NCBI GenBank assembly: GCA_029204225.1
Contig: CM055111.1
Coordinates: 31,101,963 to 31,165,962 of the forward strand
Source of the DNA: Diphasiastrum complanatum
Taxonomy: Eukaryota > Streptophyta > Lycopodiopsida > Lycopodiales > Lycopodiaceae
Length of the DNA stretch: 64,000 nucleotides
Direction: 5' to 3'
Below are positions 59,073 through 64,000 of the stretch, piece after piece. Within the stretch, counting starts at the first letter, position 1; the number at the start of each line of letters is the position of its first letter. The notes beneath the pieces are model-generated. The model was not told the origin of the DNA and did not search any database. It was given only the letters and a program-made list of their open reading frames with translations. Both the position numbers and the translations under genes were made by a program.

Positions 59073-59478
59073 ACTTCAGATAAGAAATGATCTATTACGA
59101 GAAAGAATCGTGGAAACAACCAAGTCACAGATGTAAATAGATATGAAAAATAGTAAACAATGTAAGAAAGAAACTAGACTTCTTTCTGCTCTTTACAAAT
59201 ATGAAGGTAACAAAATCATCACGATCTGCTCCCAAGGAGATAGTACCCTTCATCAATAACTACCTGCTATATGCTGATTCTGTTAGGAAATAGACGTTAG
59301 ATATCCAGACTCAAAATCCAGATTCAGGACTCGAAATCATGCGACTGCACTAGAAGAAACAGACAGTACTATAAGAAAAAACTGAGAAACCAGGAGTCAT
59401 GAAGAAACAAGTTACTATCTCCTTCAAACACTGTATGTCTTCCTTTTTCTGAAAACATGTTCTGTACAAGATTAAATG
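59073..59478 (-). other. Leader of Copia B
   Basis: Collinear with 16591-16982; no gene. Confidence 0.6.
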
Positions 59479-59490
59479 GCTCTGATACCA
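59479..59490 (-). other. Primer-binding site of Copia B
   Basis: Exact TGGTATCAGAGC on the minus strand beside the LTR. Confidence 0.85.
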
Positions 59491-59867
59491 TGAAGTACTT
59501 AGTAGATACAGAATTTAAGAGCAACATTTCGAAAGCATACAATATTGAAAGAAGACATGAGACTAGTCATTAGAACCTTCAGACAACTGAAGTACATTCG
59601 ATTGAAAATTATTCAGCGGTACATGTGTATTTATTGATTGACTCAGACTCTCACAAGTTGACACGTGGCAGAGACAGGAGGGTTATAGGAAGGGTTATGG
59701 AGAGGGTTGTAAAGAGGGTTATAGAGAGGGTCAAGCAGGCCAAGAGGTATTCCAGATACTCTGCTCACCGAGGGTAATACCATGACTAATGCAAAAACTT
59801 GGTATAAACCACGGTATGTTACAGAATGTAAATGGATCTCACTTTTAGAAATTGTTGCCTATCAACA
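59491..59867 (-). repeat. 5' LTR of Copia B
   Basis: 377 bp, element strand TGTTGATAGG...TACTTCA. Partner of 16995-17370. Contains short tandem phrases (gggttatagagag) near 59680-59725. Confidence 0.65.
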
Positions 59868-60125
59868 CATTGAATTCCATTTTCTATCGACAATAATTGC
59901 CATATCCACAAGTGAATAAAAAAATTTATGTCTGACAAAAATATCATAACCACAATTTGTGTACTCACAAGCGTCGACTTCCTGTTTGATGTTAACAAAT
60001 CAAATAATAAATTGCAATTGCATATGTGAGCGATCTGGTTAATATTACAATATGTTGGAATACATCGTATTGTCTCACTTATTCATTTGGTGGTTTCTCG
60101 TTATCATTTGCCACATTACTCTGAG

Positions 60126-60725
60126 TTTGTCGGTAGTGGAGAGTGGTCCAGTAGACGATGTGGTGCATTGTGCGCGCCTACAGGCCGCGTGCAGGATCCC
60201 ATCCCCATCGCCTAGCCACCCGCCATCATTTCCCTTTGACCCCAAAAGGGCTAGTACTAGGGGACAAGGGTACATTGTCTACAATGAGCTTATATGTGGG
60301 TTTTGTTATAATCTCCATTTGCTTATGGGACGAATGCACTCTTTTTGGTGCCTTTTCGAACGCAGCCACTTTGTGCATAGCTTGCATCCTCCAACACCCC
60401 CACTCAAGCGAGCATAGGGCAAAGGAAACCCCCACTTGCTCATTCATGACCAGAACACTTGCTTTGATACCAACTCAAAGTTTGTCGATAGTGGAGAGCG
60501 GTCCAGTAGACGATGTAAGGCGTTGTACGTGCCTGCGGGCCGTGTGCGACATCCCATCCCCACCGCCTAGCCACCCGCCATCATTTCCCTTTGACCCCAA
60601 AAGAGCTGGTACCAGGGGACAAGGGTACATTGTCTACAATGAGCTTATATGTGGGTTCCGTTATAGTCTCCATTTGCTTATGGGACGAATGCACTCTTTT
60701 TGGTGCCTTTTCAGATGCAGCCGCT
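60126..60725. repeat. Tandem duplication, unit about 353 bp, 1.7 copies
   Basis: agtttgtcggtagtggaga at 60127 recurs as agtttgtcgatagtggaga at about 60480, and the two stretches align to about 60715. The first unit ends CTTTGATACCAACTC, whose complement (GAGTTGGTATCAAAG) resembles an LTR primer-binding site. GC content is higher than the surroundings. Open frames across it are a by-product of the repeat. Confidence 0.75.
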
Positions 60726-61973
60726 TTAAGCCTCCATCTCCATCTTGCCTCAAGATACCATCATACCTTGATGACTTGACCATGAATGAGTGACATAATG
60801 AACCTCCAATAGCTTCATTTCCATCAGAAAAATCAGCCAAGAATGCTAGTACAAATCCAACATCAAAACAATGCTCACCAATGTAGCTAGTTTTACCATA
60901 TCTTGACAATTTGCACACATCCACATGAAATTGCTTAAATATGAGATAGAACAAGTAAAGTAAACTTGAACAACACTTCCTTGCTGCTCCTTTGACCTTA
61001 CTTGAGTCATCAATATGCTGCAAAAACAGATCCATAACATCTTTGCTAATTACCTCTCCCCTTGACTAGCTCCAAATTCCCAACTTTCCTTTTGACTAGT
61101 TGAAGCGCTTTGAGATCAACTTCTTGATCTTCAACTTGATCATCAAAGTAATTGAAAAAACTTGGTTTTCCAGATCCAATACTTGATTTTATAGCAAGAT
61201 AACATCCATCCACTTGCATGGCTCCATGTACACAAGAAGATCCTCCAAAAGATGTTCCACTCTTCATAAGAGATTGATACTCAAGATCCATTGCTTGGAT
61301 CCACTCCTCTCCTTTCTTTGCTTGATCTACACTTGTAGGCTCATCGAAAGAAGTTAGGAAAGCAGCATAATTTCCAGAAACTACTTGCTTACCCTTTTGA
61401 TCATATGTGAGCCTTGCAGATACTTTTCTTTCTCTTGATGTTCTCCTTGGCTTTTGACTTGATGAAGGTCCATTATCACCACCATCCAAAGTAGGATCCT
61501 TCTCATCAACATCAGGAATATTAGATCCATCCACTCTACCATCAATCATGCTTGAAGACACCTTTGGAATGTTTCCCTCATCAAAAATGACATTTCTGCC
61601 AACAATCACTTTGTTAGTAGAAGGAATGTAAACCTTATAGGCTTTACTCACCTCACTATATCCAACAAAAATACCTCTTCTTGAAGATGGATCCTCCTTG
61701 GTCCTATCATCAAGAGTAATGTTGACATAGCCTGTGCATTCAAAGGTTCTTAGAAAGTAGACACTCGGCCTCCTCTTGAATAGCATCTCAAAAGGTGTCC
61801 TTCCATCCAAAATAGCACTCGGCCACCTATTGCACAAGAAATTGGCACACAACAAAGCTTGATCCCAAAATGGTTTGTCAAGATTAGCACTTAACCTCAT
61901 AGCTTTAGCACTTTCACATAAAGTCCTATTCTTCCTTTCAGCCACTCCATTTTGTTGTGGGGTCCTTGATGTT
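60721..61973 (-). mobile_element. Copia fragment with the same RT-replacing module
   Basis: Minus strand from 61973: GVAERKNRTLCESAKAM, FWDQALLCANFLCNRWPS and the integrase tail to EEWIQAMDLEYQSLMKSGT (open to about 61270). It then continues in the same frame into the unknown module (SSCVHGAMQVDG, VEDQEVDLKALQ) and, after a shift, DLFLQHIDDSSKV and GAARKC. The junction between integrase/RT start and module is the same as in Copia C2 (near 26515). Both ends are truncated. Confidence 0.85.
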
Positions 61974-62215
61974 GCTATAAGCCTTGGCCTCTTTGCATTT
62001 CAAAATCCACTTTTGCATTTCTTCGCTATTAAGAATGCTAAACTTATTTACCTTCTCCCTGAAGGACTCACTCATTCTCATGATTGCTCCTTTTCCCTGA
62101 GGAAACTCCCCAACAACATGCTCATCATTCTTATTATCCCAAAGACGAGAAATAGAAGGATCGGTATGAGCAAGGAACTTCGTGACATAAACCATGGACC
62201 ATTCAGGTCCAGTTT
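61974..62215 (-). mobile_element. CACTA fragment in duplicon B
   Basis: Reads SRLWDNKNDEHVVGEFPQG and FREKVNKFSILNSEEMQKW, matching 18780-19000; the remaining CACTA part present in A is missing. Confidence 0.7.
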
Positions 62216-62421
62216 AGCTTAATGTTACCAATAATGTGTAGTTAATGTGAGATTACTATGACGCATGCAACTACGATTTCAAGAACCTATGATGCTCATT
62301 AACTAACTTTTTAAATTTGAAATGAGATTGTGTACCCTTGTTTTAACTGGTGAGAGAAGAAACACCATGGAAGAAGAAGAGTATCTGATTTTTTTTTATC
62401 TATCAGCTTATATTTGCAGGG

Positions 62422-62965
62422 ATGTTTAAGTTTCATCTACATATTGTTCTCCCTATCGAGAATACTCCACTACCTAAATCCACAGTTTCTCCACTTGATA
62501 TTATTGCTCATTATAGAATCAACCAAAAAAAAAACTATGAACTATGGGTTGACGGAAGTTTGTATCCATTGGATCCAAGCTCGATGCAATATTCACAATT
62601 TCAATCCATCACACAACTCATAACATATTTGTGTGAAGGAAAAAAATGGTCTACTTGGTTACTGTGAAAGATTGAGGACTTATGGCGTTGCAAACTCGGT
62701 TCAAAAAATCCAAAGCTTAGAATGTATGTTGAATGGTTTGCTAGTTGACTATGGAGAAAAAGAGAACACATTATTACAATGAAGATAATGCATATTTGCA
62801 TAATATTATGGTAAAATTAAATGAAAGTAATGATTAACATCAATAAGCTATTCAAACATTACGTATATCAAATGATCAGTTAAAAGAAGAAACTCGCATA
62901 CTAGATAAGAAATTAAAAAGAAATAAGCAAAAAAGGATGTTGAAGGACATTGATGAGCTCTCACT
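62422..62965 (+). pseudogene. RAG1-like transposase gene, N-terminal piece (copy R4)
   Basis: Opens MFKFHLHIVLPIENTPLPKS after TTGCAG and continues ELWVDGSLYPLDPSSMQYSQ to 62667. Broken frames then lead to the coiled-coil stretch NDQLKEETRILDKKLKRNK (about 62868-62925). It keeps the N-terminal block better than R2. No catalytic half follows. Confidence 0.6.
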
Positions 62966-63364
62966 TAACGTAGAAAAAGGATTCAAGAAATTTTTTTTTC
63001 AATCATTTTATTTTGTTTTGTGGAGTAGCATGACATTTATTATCTAAGAAAAAAAAATCTCATAGGAATATATTCTGGCACATAACTGAATACTTTAAGA
63101 GCAATGTCTCTTTTGACAAAAATGATTTTATATGTATTTTTTGGATATTATGCCCTTGAGAAAAAAATGAAAGGGCCCTAATGGCCATGATTAAAGTTCC
63201 CGCATTCAAAGTGAACCTTTTGTGATGAATACAAATTTCATTATTTACAAAATGTCTCTCTCTCTCAAGCCTCTATGTCAGCTCGCAAAGGCATGAATTT
63301 CCAAGATTTCTTGCAATACATAATTAAATGTTTGTCAAACTACTAGATCAATCATCAGTTATAC
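62966..63364. other. Unassigned AT-rich sequence
   Basis: No gene or repeat recognised. Confidence 0.35.
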
Positions 63365-64000
63365 CTAAAATAATAAATGCATCTTGGTACATCTCAGTAA
63401 AATGATTTTTATGAGACAATGCACTTGGCATATCTTCCTCGTCGGCTTGGAGTACACCAATAGCATGTAAATTGTGACCAACACTGGAATAGTATGTTTG
63501 AGAGTTGGAGGATACTTTTTCTGAAAAATCAAAAACTCCTCCTCACTCGACATATTAGCCTCATATGCTCTACTCTTAGATAACAACCTCTGGAGGGCAT
63601 CTGTCCCACTTTGCCATTCTTCCTGGTCCTCATAGTTGATGCCATCTCTAAGGTCATCATCATTAAAATCAATAAAATCTTTAAACTCAGTAATCATGCT
63701 TGATAGAAGAGAAAGTATCTCATCTTCTCTGAGGTCCATCACATCTCCAATATCATTTATGGACAAGAAAGGAATGTCATCCATACAGTACATAAGGATG
63801 TCTAGTAGGGTTCTGCTTTGGCCATTCTCGCTTACGGTAGATAAGGGAGAGATCGACAAAGCACGGGCCTTGGCAGGGTCATACTCTTGTGCTAGCCTAG
63901 CCTCCTCTGCATCTCCTAAAACCTCATCAATAATGGTGTGGCCTGTGGAACAGCAAGAGTACTGGGGGATGGCAGCAATCATGGTCGAGCTATCATGGCA
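63365..64000 (-). CDS. Unknown acidic protein, partial at the window edge
   Basis: Open on the minus strand from the window end, with an ATG at 63982, to a stop at 63365 (205 residues from that ATG). The first ~150 residues are acidic and helical in look (IIDEVLGDAEEARLAQEYDP, ITEFKDFIDFNDDDLRDGIN). The last ~50 become hydrophobic and basic (LVTIYMLLVYSK), which may be read-through into an intron near 63500. The frame stays open upstream of the ATG, so the true start may lie outside. I do not recognise the family. Confidence 0.5.
   Translation of the reverse strand, partial: CHDSSTMIAAIPQYSCCSTGHTIIDEVLGDAEEARLAQEYDPAKARALSISPLSTVSENGQSRTLLDILMYCMDDIPFLSINDIGDVMDLREDEILSLLSSMITEFKDFIDFNDDDLRDGINYEDQEEWQSGTDALQRLLSKSRAYEANMSSEEEFLIFQKKYPPTLKHTIPVLVTIYMLLVYSKPTRKICQVHCLIKIILLRCTKMHLLF

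Larger units (their letters stand above)
54222..62965. repeat. Segmental duplication, copy B
   Basis: Collinear with 6551-19760, but shortened by several deletions (equivalents of 6962-7195, about 7400-7500, 7897-8765, 9031-9545 and 11276-15000 are absent). It also carries an insertion at 60126-61973. Its dioxygenase copy is dead. It starts at an LTR end. Confidence 0.85.

Noticed and set aside
60158-60793. A 211-codon plus-strand frame
   Set aside because: It simply runs through the 353-bp tandem duplication, repeating the same peptide, and ends inside an antisense Copia fragment.

Overview
The window is plant nuclear DNA: about 36% GC by eye, GT-AG introns in short host genes, and mostly retrotransposons and DNA transposons at all stages of decay. 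I see no rRNA, tRNA or CRISPR. The species cannot be fixed from the sequence. The density of nested LTR elements and the scarcity of genes suggest a large, repeat-rich genome, possibly a gymnosperm or other non-crop plant; this is a weak inference.

Layout. 1-2000: minus-strand remnant of an unusual DDE-type transposase gene whose zinc-binding layout recalls RAG1/Transib (copy R1). 2563-5640: divergent CACTA (Tnp2) transposase remnant. 5680-6790: Copia gag fragment. 6551-19760: duplicon A, which contains the one clearly intact host gene, a two-exon 2-oxoglutarate/Fe(II) dioxygenase (9827-10998), then a Copia element split by a Ty3/Gypsy insertion, a CACTA remnant and an N-terminal piece of the RAG1-like gene (R2). 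20000-21060: a small unknown ORF beside a possible two-way promoter. 21700-24215: very decayed Gypsy. 24216-29533: Copia element C2, in which most of the reverse transcriptase is replaced by an unknown coding module. 29535-32100: Copia scraps, an inverted repeat copy and a degenerate tandem array of about 285 bp period. 34960-40513: a complete, apparently very young LTR element with no pol and one 942-residue ORF (Gag plus about 660 residues of unknown sequence). 40540-46650: the rest of the tandem array, a microsatellite, an LTR and an internally deleted Gypsy. 47007-51577: two host-gene remnants, one of unknown family and one GDSL lipase 3' half. 51960-53340: catalytic half of the RAG1-like gene (R3). 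54222-62965: duplicon B, with a dead dioxygenase copy, a truncated Copia, a second copy of the RT-replacing module and R4. 63365-64000: unknown acidic ORF running off the edge.

The best candidates for something undescribed are (i) the coding module shared by the 942-residue element and the RT-less Copia copies, whose related LTRs suggest a parasite/helper family, and (ii) the RAG1-like DDE gene family, present in four copies and twice lying head-to-head with CACTA-type transposase sequence.
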